Notes: generated by a model from the letters alone, not told the origin. Shown: positions 36,558 to 49,700, numbered from the stretch's first letter. The stretch is 64,000 nt of DNA from Ophiocordyceps camponoti-saundersi (nom. inval.) (GCA_003339415.1 PDHQ01000051.1:125293-189292), one strand, 5' to 3'. Numbers and translations are program-made.

Positions 36558-37869
36558 CTAGCGCTTCAACTTGCTCCCAACGCTGCTGACCGTATCGCTC
36601 AGACGACCGCCCAGTCCGCCCAGCCATCGAGGCACCTTGACGGATAGCCTGAGACGGCCCTCGACGAGGACGTTGACGACGTTGATGACGGCGAAGGCGG
36701 TGGAGCCGACGGCGCGGAAGATGGCGAGGGCGGCGACGCTCCACAGGATGAAGCGAAGATACATGTTATCACCCAGGCCTCGGCTGCTGTAGACGTCGGA
36801 CACGGCCATGGCCAGGATGCCGTTGGCCACCATCCAGGAGACGACCATGTAGGTCCGGACGCTCTTGTAGTAATCCTCCTGCAGCTGGGCCTCGGGAATG
36901 GATGCCGGGGCAACGGCGAGACGGTCGCGGAGGTTGCGCAGGGCCTCGTCGTATCCGCTGTCGATGTCGAGCTGTTCGCTGGGCATGTCGAGCTCGACCG
37001 TCTGTCCGCCGGCGTGACCGACGGCCGTTCCGAGGTCCGTCTTGAGGACGTTGTCGCCCTTTGTCCCCCACGTCACGTCGTGGGTGTTGCAAAAGGCGTA
37101 GACCTGGAGGGTGCAGATGTAGCTGGGGAGCAGGAGGAAGTATTGAAGAGACGAGGTGATCATGTGCCAGGGTTCGAGGTAGAGGAAAGACATGAGGAAG
37201 TAGAGGCCGATAGTCGAGGCCATGGAGACGACGAGGTTGGTGAAGACATTGTTACCCATCGATAGCAGGCCCTCACCATCTCGATGCTTGGACGTGAGCT
37301 GACGGACGATGATGTAGATGCAGGCGAACGAGGTGTAGAGCATGATGATGCCATATAGGATCATACTAGTGAGGTAAAGCTTCCTGGCGCCCTGAGGCCG
37401 ATTACCGAGCGAGAGGACAAACTGCGAAGCGACGAGCAGGACGCAGACGTATCGAAGAACGGTGAAGATGACGGAACCCATATTGTGACCAAAGGGGTCG
37501 GTCTGCGGATCGGCGAGGCCGCCGGCGACAAAGTAAAAGGTCAGGTAGAAGTTGGCGAGGGAGAAGTAGGTGAAGAGCAGCTGGAGAAGCTGGTACGTGA
37601 ACTCGACGAAGAGGAGGGCCTTGCGGGCGATGGTGTGGTCGGTGGCGAGGATCTGACGGCATTGGAAGAGGGAGTAGACGGCGGCGAAGAAGGCGCCGTT
37701 GAGCCATCTGCGGCGCTGGGAGATGAATTCGGAGACGGTGTCTGTTTTGTTATGTTAGTGAGGAGCTTCTCTTGGGAGTGAGAGATGGAAGAGATAAATC
37801 TGTGAGGGTTCTCAGGGTAAGGGGGGGGTTGAGTGTTGTGTGTGACAGAGACTCTGAGAGAGAGAGAGG

Positions 37870-37914
<45 letters not shown>

Positions 37915-39690
37915 CTCACCAGGCACGTCCGTCTCCCCCGTACACCCCTTAACATACTTGAGCACCCAACGCTCCCCCCTCTTAGCCACCAGCTCCCAGC
38001 ACAAGATACGATCCTCAGCCAGGTACATGTTGGCCGTGAACACGTCCGCCCGCTGACCATGAAGCGTCTCCCCCTTGAAATACTGGCTCAGCGGCCCGTG
38101 ACCGGTCTCGTCGTTCTGCAGCGCGTGGTAGCGATAGGCGCTCAGCGCCCCCGGCAGAACGGTGATGTAGCCGAAGACGGACTCGAGAGGCTTGTCGAGG
38201 ATGTTGCTCATCTTGTACTCAAAATTCTGCGATGCTACCAGCGGGTTGAGCAGGTTAGACCCCAGCTTTCCCTTCATCGCCTTGATCTCGCCGCAGGCGC
38301 CGGCCACGTTGGAGTCGGTGTCGAAGGCCTTCCATAGATGGTAAAGAGAGTTGCTCCCCGGTCGCGTGCCGACGTCGAGGAGGATGCAGACGTTGGGGTT
38401 GAGAGCCTTGCCGAAGGCGTTAAAGAACCAACGATGCGAATTGAGCTTGCGCTGATTCTTCTCCTTTAGACAAAAGATGATCTGACACGGCACGATTCCC
38501 TTCTCTGCGCCTTTAAAGCGCAGGTCGGCATCGAGAGAGACCTGCGTCGTATACTCGTAGACGTGCGCCTGTACCGCCCGGTTGTTGACGTAGTTCTTGG
38601 CGATGCCGTGCTGATAGACGCCCATGGCGGCCAGAGCGTCCAGAGTGCGGGCGTTGATCTTGTCTCGTCCGTCTGAGATGATGCAGACGACGATCTTCTG
38701 CCAACCGGCCTCGCCCCAGGTGCGCGACCTCGAGCGCGAGCAGAAATGGGCAATATTCTTCATAACGGCGTGCATCGTCCGCGTGAAGCAAATCTCGTCC
38801 TCATTATACATGGTGACGCAGATGAACAGCTCCGTCTCGCGTGTCGTCCGCCCTATACTCTGCCGCAGCTTGTAACCCCGTGAGACGAAGTCGTCCGGAT
38901 CGCAGGTGACGGCCGTGTAGCGCATGTGTGTGAACTCAACCTCGCTCCGCCGAGGGAGGAAGCTGTGCAGAATGGTGGGAATCTTGCACTCGAGCACCAG
39001 CTCGCCGTTGATGAGTTGCACCTCCTTGCGCGACATCTGCGGCGCCCTGACGCCTCGACGCTCCTGGGCGCCGTTGGGAGCCGGGCCGTAATGCTCGATC
39101 TTGACGTCATGCGGCACTGGCTCCTCGTTGAGCGTCTCCTGCGAGAGCGAGGAATATGAACCTCGAATCTTGGTGGGTGCGAATACGTCCCCGTCGTCTT
39201 CGTCGTCGACAGCACTTCCACCTCGTCCTCCATCCAAGGGTATCGTCACGGCAGCATCATCATCATCATCATCCACTTCGTCCGCCAGGGTACGTGAGCT
39301 TCGCGCCGAGACGGTCGAGAACAGAGGCGCAGGCGGCAGAGGCCGTCGCGGACTGCCGCCGTATCGCGACGACGGTGTGCCGGGTCGCGGACTTCCGTTG
39401 AGGTCAGGCGGCTCGAACGAGACGCCCGGCGGCGGCGGCCGTGATCCGAGGTCCGACGAAGGTGTCCAGGGCCGATCGCGGCCGGCAAAGGGCACGTACG
39501 TCGAGTCGGGCGGCGGCATGCTGGGTGCGCTATCTCGAAACGACGAGGAAGGGGCCGGATGGTAAAGCCTTCGTCCACCGGCCGAACTGGAGGGACGAGG
39601 AGACGACATGAGCGGCCGGTTACCTGTCAGATTCTCGGACGAGACGTACGCGACAGAAGGCGAGCGCTCAGGAGACTCTCCCAACAGTCT

Positions 39691-39722
<32 letters not shown>

Positions 39723-39834
39723 GAGTAGTTGGTGTTTCTTGGCCTTGGTTTTCGCCGTAGCCGTAGCTATAGCCCTGGCCGTCGCCATAGCTGTAGTCGG
39801 GCGGTCTAGCAGGCGGCGTCTTCGGCCGATGCAT
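36558..39834 (-). CDS. Chitin synthase, division 1 (class I-III)
   Basis: Exons 39834-37920 and 37741-36558 (1032 aa). A long Pro/Ser/Ala-rich N-terminus (about 240 residues) precedes the chitin-synthase N-terminal element ([19 protein letters not shown]) and the catalytic core: [35 protein letters not shown] (near 490), GEIKAMKGK, the acceptor-site [10 protein letters not shown] (near 609) and [11 protein letters not shown] (near 648), created by splicing. Seven or so membrane helices follow ([41 protein letters not shown]) and the family segment [13 protein letters not shown]. Class I is favoured by the C-terminal [17 protein letters not shown] stretch, but the class is an inference. The enzyme polymerises chitin at the plasma membrane or chitosomes. 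Its intron holds an (AG)n tract. Confidence 0.93.
37873..37909. repeat. (AG)n microsatellite in chitin synthase intron
   Basis: About 18 AG units, with imperfect purine sequence continuing to the left (37852-37872). It lies inside the intron 37742-37919 and reads as CT on the coding strand, close to the donor site. Confidence 0.9.
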
Positions 39835-41765
39835 GGCTGGAATGTCGAGTGCCAAGTGCCAAGTCGTCTCGTTGCCGAGGAGAGAAGTGACCTCGCACAC
39901 AGATTAAAATGAGGAGAGGTGGGTATGCAAAGGGAAGGGTAAGGCTCAAAGGGAAGGGTAAGGCTCGTGTTGTGATGATGTGAGGGTAAAGAGGAAAACC
40001 CCTGCTGCTGTCCTGGAGAAGAGCAGAGATGGTCCCAGGGAATGGGAGGTCGAGGTTTTTGGGGCTTCGATTCCATGTCTGTGCGCACAGAGAGAATAGA
40101 GGGAAAACGTAGCCGCTAATAGAGGCCTATAGGCGATGGGAGTGCGTTTGGCCGCCGATGGGCGTTGGCAGAGATGGCTGTGTCAACAGTTGAGGGTTGA
40201 CTGGGCAACGCGCTGGCAGCCGTTGGGCAACCAACCATCGCTGGCATCTGGCCAATCAGCTCCAGCAGCGGGCGCGATGTGCCTTTCGAGGTCCACTTTT
40301 TAATATCCCGATAGACCCTTACCCTAGCATGCCCTAGCACCGACCCTCCCTCCGGCGGCCTCTTCCTACAGGGATCTTCCTTTCATGGGTATTTCGTCCA
40401 GTGATAGGTGATAGGTCTGTTGTTTCACTGTTGACGCCCGAATCTGCAGGCACAGACTACCAGGTATCCGTATCCGTGCGCCCGTACGGACGTACATACA
40501 TACCTACATATATATATACATACTGATAGTTAGCATCCTTTCGTTGTGGGAGGCCACCATCAAGTCGCGAGCAGGGTTCATATCCCTTTGGGTGTGGTAA
40601 TGCCACCCTCAGGTCACTTGCAGGGTTCGTCGCTAATAGGACGCTATGGATCAGCAGCTACATTTTAATACTAAGAGATCTCACTATATAGGAAGTACTC
40701 CCAGTTCTGCGACTTACATAGCGTTACTTTACGCACCACTGCGCAGGCCCCGACAGCGAAGTCGAGATTGGTATCTGCAAGCTTAATCAGCAGCGTGGAG
40801 ACCGTGACCTGAGGGTGGCGTTACCACACCCAAAGGGATGGAGCACACGACAGTAAGCAGTCGATGAAGTACGGGTAGATCCGGTCAGTCAATTGTATGT
40901 ACATATATTTTAACGTCTGTACGGATACATATGTACATACGAGGCAAATTCTCCATGCTATCCATCCGTAGATGTTCTTATATTCCACGCGATGGGCTTT
41001 CAGAATCTGTGGGCTTTGCAGTGAAGCTGTTCAGGTGTATTTACAGTAGTATCTGCGAGCTTCATCATCGATTCATATATGAGAGTCCTGCGACTTGGAG
41101 GTGGCCTTCCCACAGCCGATGACATTGTATGTATGTACACACTACATGCGGATGCTCCCGCGCAAAGGTCTGCCTGACGCGGCACACGACATTTCACAAC
41201 ACATGCCATGATGCCACACATGCCACACATTGTGCGCAGGCGCGTAAACGCCCTTGTCGTCCAAAACCTACCCTACATCCCAATTTTACCAACAAAAACT
41301 CTCAGAAGCCAACGTCACATTCAAAAGAATTGACTTCCTCTGCTCGCCAGTCGGCCCTAAGTCTAACGCGTAGCAAATGTCTCACACGCCGCAGTCTTTC
41401 GTCTCTCTGGTATATGCCGAGTCGGCGCGGTCCGAAGTCGCTCAGACGCACAAACACACACGTCGAGAAAGGAAACAGGGAATAGAAGGGAGTTGCGCGC
41501 GGTCAATACATCTCAGACAGCAGAACACGTCTGGAGGTTATAGGTTACCAGGTAGTGGGTAGGAACTCTGATGTAGATAGTCGCACAAGGATAAGCATAC
41601 TACGGATACATATGTATATGCTTTCTCCTGACGCGACGCAGATACGAGCGTGACGCCTGCCCGTATGCATGTACGGATATAATATCGTCATCACTCATTA
41701 ATGGCGATGATCCCCTCCCCCCTAAACGCTGTAGCCTCGACCCGACCATCAGCTTCATCAACACC
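39835..41765. other. Long divergent intergenic region with repeats
   Basis: 1931 bases between the chitin synthase and invertase starts. It holds a 19-base tandem duplication (39928-39965), the 36-base inverted repeat described separately, and several tacatac/tatatat runs (around 40490-40520 and 40898-40940). No ORF with recognisable content. It probably contains both promoters and a mobile-element remnant. Confidence 0.6.
40582..40839. repeat. 36-base inverted repeat pair around a 186-base spacer (MITE-like)
   Basis: 40582-40617 and 40804-40839 are inverted copies differing at a single position. The match stops sharply at both arm ends. The spacer has no ORF. The structure suits a short non-autonomous DNA element or its remnant, but no target-site duplication is evident beside the arms. 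Confidence 0.6.
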
Positions 41766-42193
41766 ATGGCTTACAGATCCGTACTAACCCGCGCGGTCGC
41801 CACCGCCTTACAGCTGCTACTGCTGCTCCCCATCAGCAGCGTGGCAGCCTCCGACCCCCTCTACAGCGGCGTCTACAGACCACAGGTCCACTACTCGCCT
41901 CCCCGCAACTTCATGAACGACCCCAACGGCCTCTTCCGTTCCGCCAAAGACGGTACATGGCACCTCTACTACCAGTATAATCCCACCGGCCTCGTCGCAG
42001 GCAATCAGCACTGGGGCCACGCCACCTCTCCCGACCTCTACCACTGGACCAACCAGCCCGTCGCCCTGTCGCCGCCCAACAATCAGACCTTTGTCTGGTC
42101 TGGGAGTTGCGTCGTTGACGTCAACAACACGTCTGGCTTCTTCCCCAGCCAGGACGATGGTGTAGTCGCCATCTACGTGAGTCTCACAACCCG

Positions 42194-42288
<95 letters not shown>

Positions 42289-43531
42289 TTTTCAACTCCG
42301 TCCGTTGCTCCATTGGCCGCCGCCGCCGCTCACCCCAGTCTACTATTGAGTTAAAAACTCCTCAAAGACATTGGCCGGCCCGGACCGTCAGTCGCAGGCC
42401 ATCTCCTACTCCCGAGATGGCGGCTACAGTTTCACCGCCTACGACGGAAACCCCGTCATCCCTGGCAACTCTTCGCAGTTCCGCGACCCAAAGGTCATCT
42501 GGTACCACGACCGCTGGCTCATGACCGTCGCTTATCCCGTCGACTTCGCCGTCGGCCTCTTCACCTCCCACAACCTCGTAGACTGGACCCCCGTCAGCAA
42601 CTTTTCCCTGCATGGCCTGCTCGGCTTCCAATGGGAGTGCCCAAACCTCGTACGCGTGCCTGAAATCGACTACGATACCGGCCGCAGGCTCGACGACATT
42701 TGGCTCCTCGTCGTCTCCGTCAACCCCGGTAGTCCGCTCGGAGGCTCCGTTACCCAGTATTTCCCCGGGGCCTTCAACGGCACCCATTTCGAGGCCGTCG
42801 ACTCCGCCGTCCGCATCGCCGATTTTGCCAAGGATTATTACGCAGGCCAGTTCTTCTACGGGCTCCCCGACCAAGAAGCCGTCTACATCTCCTGGGCTTC
42901 CAATTGGCAGTATGCCGAAGCCGTGCCGACCGCCTCGGAAGGCTGGAGGTCCGCTATGGGCCTCCCGCGTCGCACCGCCCTGACCAGAGCTCCCCGCGTC
43001 GGATGGAAGCTCGTCTCCCAGCCGTACGACCTAAGCCCCGTCCAGGCCGGGCAGCTTCTGTACCAGGACAACCTCGCCAACAACGCCGTCACCCTGGACT
43101 TTGCTTCTGTCCAGTCCAACGCCCTGTACTGGGAGGCCAATGTGACGGGCCTCCCCCCGGGCCTCCCCGGCACCGCGAGCCTGAACATCTCCTTTACCAG
43201 CAGCCGGAGCGGCGAGCGCCTCGAGACCGGCTACTTCTTCCCAAGCGAAGGCTTCTTCTTAGACAGGAGCCAACTCCGTGCCTTTCAGTCCCCCTTCTTC
43301 ACCGATAAGTTCTCCATCACTGCGCCGCGAAGGTCAGGCAGCTCCTGGAGTATCACCGGCGTTTTCGACCGCTCCCTGATCGAGCTTTTCCTCGACCGGG
43401 GCGTCGACAGCGCAACGGCCGTCTTCTTCTCCGTACAGCCGCTGACGGACATGGAGATTACCTCATCTGGGCTTCCCAAAGAGACGCGCGTCAGTGTCCG
43501 CGTCAATGCTCTCCGCAGCGTCTGGAGCTGA
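41766..43531 (+). CDS. Secreted beta-fructofuranosidase (GH32 invertase/inulinase type)
   Basis: Exons 41766-42176 and 42368-43531 (524 aa). A signal peptide ([12 protein letters not shown], cleavage near residue 28) leads to the GH32 five-bladed propeller: nucleophile motif NFMNDPNG (Asp near 51), [15 protein letters not shown], then across the intron [19 protein letters not shown] (transition-state Asp near 176) and the acid/base motif WECPNL (near 226). A beta-sandwich C-terminal domain ends [16 protein letters not shown]-glycosylation sequons are frequent. The enzyme hydrolyses sucrose or fructans outside the cell. The intron contains 95 consecutive C; without it the intron would be about 96 bases, normal for this genome. 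All key residues are intact. Confidence 0.93.
42194..42288. repeat. Pure poly-C tract of 95 bases inside invertase intron
   Basis: 95 uninterrupted C between the donor (42177) and acceptor (42367) of the invertase intron. Read-through translation gives poly-proline. Either a genuine homopolymer expansion or an assembly artefact of the type seen near 7.3 kb. Confidence 0.9.
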
Positions 43532-43923
43532 CGGACCTCAACCCCGGGGTCCCATAGACGCTCGTGGAAGCCTTCTCACTGTTCTGTTCCTTTTGGGTTC
43601 CGAGTTCATTGTACAAAGCTTAACGTGATTCATCTTGGCCAGCAGTGAGGCCATCGGTGAGATGCTGCAGTAAGTAGCCTCGATAATCTCCTACCAGAGA
43701 CAAACAAGAGACATGAACAAAGAGCCAGACTTCCAATACCATCTGAATAACCGGGATTATTTTTTACACCTTGCGTGATCCTCAAACTTCTAAACCATGT
43801 GTTGCAGCAGACCTAACTCCAGTTGTGAAGATTCTTAGTGACTTGACATACCTAGTACCTATTCAAGGCGTCCTGAGAACCGTTCTGCTCCCATGCACAA
43901 CCCTGCCCTTTGTGATCGCGCGA
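43532..43923. other. Intergenic region between convergent genes
   Basis: 392 bases between the invertase and MFS transporter stops. Nothing recognised apart from presumed 3' UTRs. Confidence 0.5.
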
Positions 43924-45301
43924 CTAGCAGTTCCCCGCATCCGCTTCGGTCGCTCCACTCGATTCGTCTATTTGCCCGCCCTCCCCGGATCTTTTGTTGC
44001 GAGGGCAAACGGCTATCAAAGCCAACAGGACAGCAACTCCCGAGACGGCCGAGGCGGCAATCATGCCCTTGGAAAAGGCCCTGGTATTCACGTGGCGGAT
44101 TGCTTTCCACTGCAATTCCGATAGCTTGTTTCCTAGCTTTTGTTTTGACGCCCTCTGCTCTTCCGTGAGGATGCCTGTCAGGTATTTTCTGGCCTCAGCA
44201 TGGACGAGCACAGTCGAGGTAGAGATTCCCAGGCTACCGCCGAAACCTCGAAGGAGTGCCAGGATTCCGTGTGCCGGTGCTAGAGCATAATCAAGTCAGC
44301 CTGCCGCCTTAACCGAGAAGCCCTTTCTTCATTTACCTTGGTCACGGTCAGAAGCCTCGTCAATGACGAGATTCGTTGCCGCGGCCGCAGAAAGACCAAA
44401 TCCGAGGCCAGAAAAGGACAGGAATCCTAGAGCCTTCTTATCATCCTGAGCCCCGGACACGGTCGTCAGCAACGCAGTGCCGATCGTCATGCAACAGGCT
44501 CCGGCGAGTAACGTCTCGCGGAAGAGTTTTCTCTTGTTATTGATTTTGCTGCTGACGACGCTCCCTACAGCCGACATTCCCAGCATGGGAAGCAGCATGA
44601 ACCCTGCCATGAGCGCCGTCTTCTGGCTCACCACCTGCGCCCTGAGCGGAAACGAGTACATGATGAGCAGGTAGGGGTAGCCCAGTAAAAGTGTCGACAC
44701 AGCGCCGGCTCTGTATGTGCCGTTTTGAAAAAGACGAAGGGGGAAGGCGGGAGAAAAGGAGTCGCCGAATTGTCTCTCGACTTTGAATTCCCAAGTGAGC
44801 AGCGCTATGAGGCTGAAGAGCCCGGTCGCAAGCGGTGCAATAAAGATGGCTTCGCCCCAAACACCGCCTTTCGGAGACTCCCCAACCTTCTGAAAGGCAA
44901 AGACGATTAATCCGGAAGAGGTGACAACCAGAGCAGAGCCGAGTAAGTCAATTCTGGCCCGTGAGTTTCGTCGCCTCCAACCAAAATGCTTTGCCTTTGG
45001 CCATGTCGTGAGACAGATGGATAAGGAGACGAAGCCGATGGGGCCGCTACTTGTCATCAGTCTCTCTTGGTCGATAGCGTAGTAGAAGACACGATCCTAC
45101 TTGATCCAGAATATCCAGTGCCAGCTCGCAAAGTGTGTCAAGACGCCTCCCAGAGCCGGACCCATCACACCGGAGCAGGCAATGGCAATGCCTACCATGA
45201 TGCCAACAGTCGCTCGAGAATCTTTGGGGCAAATGTCGGTCAGGATGATCATGGTCAATGAGTATAGCCCTGCGGAAGCGATATGAGCAATTGCTCATCA
45301 G

Positions 45302-45381
<80 letters not shown>

Positions 45382-45975
45382 GGGGGTATGATAGTATATA
45401 TACCTGAGCCGCCGATGCCCTGGAGGGCACGGAAAGCAATCAGCTGGGTCAAGTTTGAAGCAAAACCGCAGGCCATGGAAAAGATGAAGAAGATGGCATA
45501 GGCAACAAGGAAGGCGTCATGCATGCCTATGAGGTCGGACAAGTTGGCAAACGTGACGGCGCAGCCCACATAGGCCAGCGTGTATGCCAAAGCGACCCAG
45601 TTGACCTCTTCAACGGTTTCAAAGTCGGCGCTGATAGAATATAGGCTCGTGGCGACGATGGACGAATCGACTAGGGACAGAAACAGGCCGAGGCACACAC
45701 TGTAGCGCTCTCGTCAGACATCTACTTGGGTATAGCAGGTCTTGGGGTGGTAGTCACCCGAAGCTGAGCAGCCAGAAACGCCATTTGGGAAGGCCGGCCG
45801 ATGAGTTGTGGGAAAATCTATCGGAGCCGGCGTCTTCGGGGCCGGCGCCGCGGACACATACGATCTCGTTAATGCCGGATCGCTTATTGCCCGAGACGGG
45901 GCCGTTGGTGCTGCCTGCTGCCGCGGTGTCTCTGGCAGCTGGGCAGCCTTGGCTTCGAGCGAAATCGTCAGCCAT
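43924..45975 (-). CDS. MFS transporter, DHA2-like (about 14 membrane helices)
   Basis: Exons 45975-45758, 45699-45404, 45269-45101, 45049-44337, 44279-43924 (583 aa). A polar N-terminus of about 65 residues ends LPKWRFWLLSFG, joined by splicing to VCLGLFLSLVDSSIVATSLY (TM1, the drug-antiporter D-S-S-I-V pattern). Then ALAYTLAYVGCAVTFANLSD (motif A region), FRALQGIGGSGLYSL, GIAIACSGVMGPALGGVLTH (motif C-like), HWIFWINSGPIGF and later helices to SGVAVLLALIAVCPR. This matches fungal TRI12/DHA2-type exporters; substrate unknown. No biosynthetic cluster lies around it. All five exons keep phase. The start at MADDFARS is the first ATG of the frame, so an extra 5' exon is possible. Confidence 0.88.
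45305..45378. repeat. (AG)37 microsatellite in MFS intron
   Basis: 74 bases of perfect AG within the 134-base intron 45270-45403. Reads as CT on the sense strand, upstream of the acceptor, where it could act as an extended polypyrimidine tract. Confidence 0.95.
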
Positions 45976-46731
45976 GCTTGAGAAGGCGGGAACAGTGAGA
46001 TTCCTCTCTTCCACTCCGGGCTTGAAGATTGACAGCAGTCAAAAGGAACCCAAGACGGCACAGCAGAGGGGGATATGGAGGAGACAGCCGTAGCGATGGA
46101 TATGACGAGATCATGAGGCGACAGGCAGCGACGCAAGGCCAGAGGTAGCAATGACCATGAATCACATCGTCTGTAGACACAAGTCTAGCCAAGGCAGAGG
46201 AAAGGTCTGAACAGCATTAGAAGGACCTACCACTTCTAGCTCCTCCTGGAGGCATAGTGAGATACCCATTAGAGAGGTAGACGAGGCAAAGCACAAGAAG
46301 AAAGAAAGCGTCACCAATCCGCGCTTGCTTCATCGATATCCGAGCTGCATCGACGCGGGTGCGACGGAGGTGGTGACTTCCCAGCCGAAGAAGGACGCGA
46401 CATGAGCCCACAAGATGCGCCTTCTCCTTCCTGTCCGCCTATATGCCGAACCGACGACACCATCAGAGCACGACACCATCCAACGACACCATCACCACCT
46501 CACTTCCTCTTCCTCTGCCCTCGCTCCCGCCAGCCAACTGCATCGCTTCCTTTGGTCGGCCAAACGACGTCAGCAAACAACTTAAACAGACGCGCGAGCG
46601 AAGCCCGTGCGACTACCGAGACAGTCAAAAGGAAGGAATCGACGTTGGCGTAACAGATCCCAAAGTTGCTGCTACTCCTAAAGACGAAGTCTATTGTTTA
46701 CCATCACGTAACCCTTTCCTTCACCCTTTTC
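45976..46731. other. Intergenic region
   Basis: 756 bases between the MFS start and the AMP deaminase stop (both minus). Small ORFs exist but show no conserved content; likely the MFS promoter. Confidence 0.5.
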
Positions 46732-49700
46732 TCAGCCTTCGTCATCATCGTCTTCCGGTGCCTGGCTCGAATCAACCGGCCAAGTGCTGGCTTGCGCTAG
46801 GCTTCGCAAGCTGCCGCTTCGATGTTCGCGCGTCAAGATGCCCGGGAATAATTTCGGGTCTGTCCCCGACAAGTGCATATCTGACATGTGCTCTGAGAGC
46901 AGTTCTGGCTCGTGCACCAGCGCGCCATCTACCACGAAGCCGCTTTCGCTGTACTGATGGGACTGCTGCTGGTGATTGCTGCCCTGGCCCGATTCCGAGC
47001 GCATGGGTTTTGCAACACCGGCTGCCATGTCCTCTCCCGGCTCGCGTTGTGACTTGTAAGTCACGTAGCGTCTCAGACTGCAGTCACGTCAGCGGAAAGG
47101 TAACTTGTAGAGCTGTCAAGATTGACTTACACGTCTCTCTCCTGAAGTAGTGTGTGGTACCGGAACTCCTCTCTTCTATCGGGAACGTTTGTCTTGACCA
47201 TCACGTTACCCTGCTTGCCGGGCAGTTCGTATTTGGGGCCTAGCCACTTTTGTTTAATGGAAGACTCATAACCGCTCTGCTTGACCGAGTTCTTGGCCAG
47301 TTCGCACATGTCTACGGGACTGAGCTTGTAGATCTGCGCTGCTACCGCGTACTCCTCGATCAACGGCTCCTTGGTGAATGCAAATTGTAGCGGGTCATCC
47401 GTTGACAGCGATACGTTGAGGCCTCGCCGAAAGTATTGGTGGAATGGGTTACGCTCGTAAGCCAAGAACAGGGCGTTGTTGCTTAGCGGCGACATGGCGA
47501 TGCCTATCTGCTCCAGGTAAAAGATGTACTGCAGAAGCGGCACCTTTCGAAGCAAAAGCCCGTGGCTGATGCTGTGGCAGCTGAGAACAGCAACTGCCAG
47601 GTGTTCGCTATCGCCAGCTTCGCCGCAATGAGGCCGTAAGACGAACGTGTTGAAACCCCGTCGTTTGCGCCAAAAGTTGAGCGACGTCATGTTGGCAAAT
47701 TGATAATAAAGCCAGTAGCTGTAAGGCGGATTTTGCTTCGAGTTCCACGCACTCGGCACCGGGAACTTCTTGAAGTGCCTCCTCTCGATCTTGCTCTCGT
47801 CGTCCACGCTGTCGAACCCGATAACACGTTGAAGGAAGACGTGCAGTTTCGGGTGACTCGACGGGTCCTTCGTCACCTCGAACAAAGGCCGGAACAGATT
47901 GATCACAATTTGCTCGAATGTCTGCATCAGGCCGCTTGCTTGGTAAACGTCGTACAGCCGAGGGATCTGGACGAGCCATCGCACGTTGTGCGAGAATAGC
48001 TTGTTGTCCACGACCCAAGCAGCCAGTTTATCCCACTCATCTATTGACTTGCCGTAAATGGATATGCGCCATTCTACCATCTGGTACTTGCTGGATTCCA
48101 AGTCGGAGATGACTTCCTTGGTGATTTCCGCCAGGTAACGTCCGTGGATAAAGTTGTCGGTTTTGAGGAAGATGGTTCGAAGACGAGACTCGCCGATGGG
48201 GTTGTACTTGAGGTTGAATTTGTCAAAACGATGGAATGAATCGGTATGTGCCTGCAGAGTCCGACAGTCAACGACACATGTCTCTGGTATCCTGCCCAAA
48301 GACTCCAAACATGTCTTACATGCATATCTAATGTATCGATGCTCAAATCATAAGCCGTCAAGTTGATACTAGCGAATACCTCGGCCAAGGTTAAGTGCTT
48401 ATCGTCGCGGAATAAGACAACCTCGTTGGGATGTTTTTTCATCTTGCTCTTGATGAAACGTAGCAGATGCTTCTGGTTCATGCACGCCGAATGATGGACG
48501 TGCGTGTCTACCTTGCGCACGTTATAAAAGTCTCGATGCGGTACTTTCTTGCTGTCGGCCGTCTCTTGATATTCGTTGAGCAACGTGTAAAGATTGAATT
48601 TTCCTTCCAGATACTGCAGTCGCCTAAAAGCGAAGCTCTTACTGGGACCGTCCGATGAGATGGCGAGAATCTCTTCCAGGTCCATGTAAAACTCTCTGAT
48701 GGTTGGCACTTGGATGACGGGAGAGTTCGCAAACTTGCTCTCAACTACCTGATACACACCACTGTCATCAAGTCTAAAGTCCATTTCATCCTCGGCTGGC
48801 AAAGGGAAAAAGTACTCCATATTGAACTCCTCGCCTGCATGGTGGCCCTTGCGCTTGCGAAAAAAGTCAGTCTCAGAACCGAGATCTCCTCGGCGCAGAC
48901 GTACGTCATGGGGGGACTGCGACCGTTCTGGTAGCTCCCTATCACCAGCCTTGTTCTGGGTCCAAGCAGGCTCCGGGGGCCGAGGATAGATGTCCCAACC
49001 AGGCTCGTCACGAGGGTTATCCAACGGGCCTTGCAAAGATAGAGATATGTATTTGCGCCGAAGGTCCAGTATCTTCTGGATGTTCTTCGAAATTACACTG
49101 AGCTCAGCTGTGATGTGCGGTTCCGTGTCGAACAGACTGCTATTAGAAAGTCCAGCGGCAGAATCCGTCTTAAATCTAGCATCAAATATGCTCGTATGGC
49201 TGTCGTGTGCATTGAATGTGGCGTGCCGACCAACCGCTGCCGCTGAGAAGGACTGATCATTGCAGCTGGGGACTTCTTCATTGTGAAGCTTGTCTACAAG
49301 AACACCTCAGCGTTTGCGTGGCTCAAGCAACGCAGGTCAAATATAGACTGACCGTCACCGTATCCAGGAGCCACGGGACCCCCGCCATACTCAACCGCTG
49401 AGCGAGACCCTGAGAACATGACAGGGCTACCGTGGCTAGACCGTTGAGCCCGAGAAGGGCCACTGGCAGTTCTGCCACGCGAATCAATCTGACTCCGCTG
49501 ATAGAAGAGTTTCGCGTCTGTCTGTGTCATTTGGCGCTCGGCGACCGGATCGTAAAATGTTGTGCGCTTCGGAACGTCCCTTGGAAGTATGTCGGCTTGA
49601 AAAGGATCATGTTCCACTGCATATGGTGCGCCGGGCGAGGGAAGAAGAACTTCTCCTTCTTCACCGAAACATGCCTCATGTTGACCATCTAGGCTTTGGG

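Noticed and set aside
40570..40600. tRNA B-box-like word gggttcatatccc
   Set aside because: No A-box or cloverleaf around it; it belongs to the inverted repeat area.
41766..42524. 252-residue ORF with a long poly-proline run
   Set aside because: It is exon 1 of the invertase read through its intron; the GH32 frame resumes at 42368 after a proper acceptor.
43924..45975. Possible secondary-metabolite cluster around the MFS transporter
   Set aside because: Neighbours are invertase and AMP deaminase; no backbone enzyme or cluster regulator is present.
46217..46411. 64-residue minus-strand ORF with a hydrophobic stretch (FFLLVLCLVYLSN)
   Set aside because: No conserved motif and no splice link to the MFS transporter could be shown.
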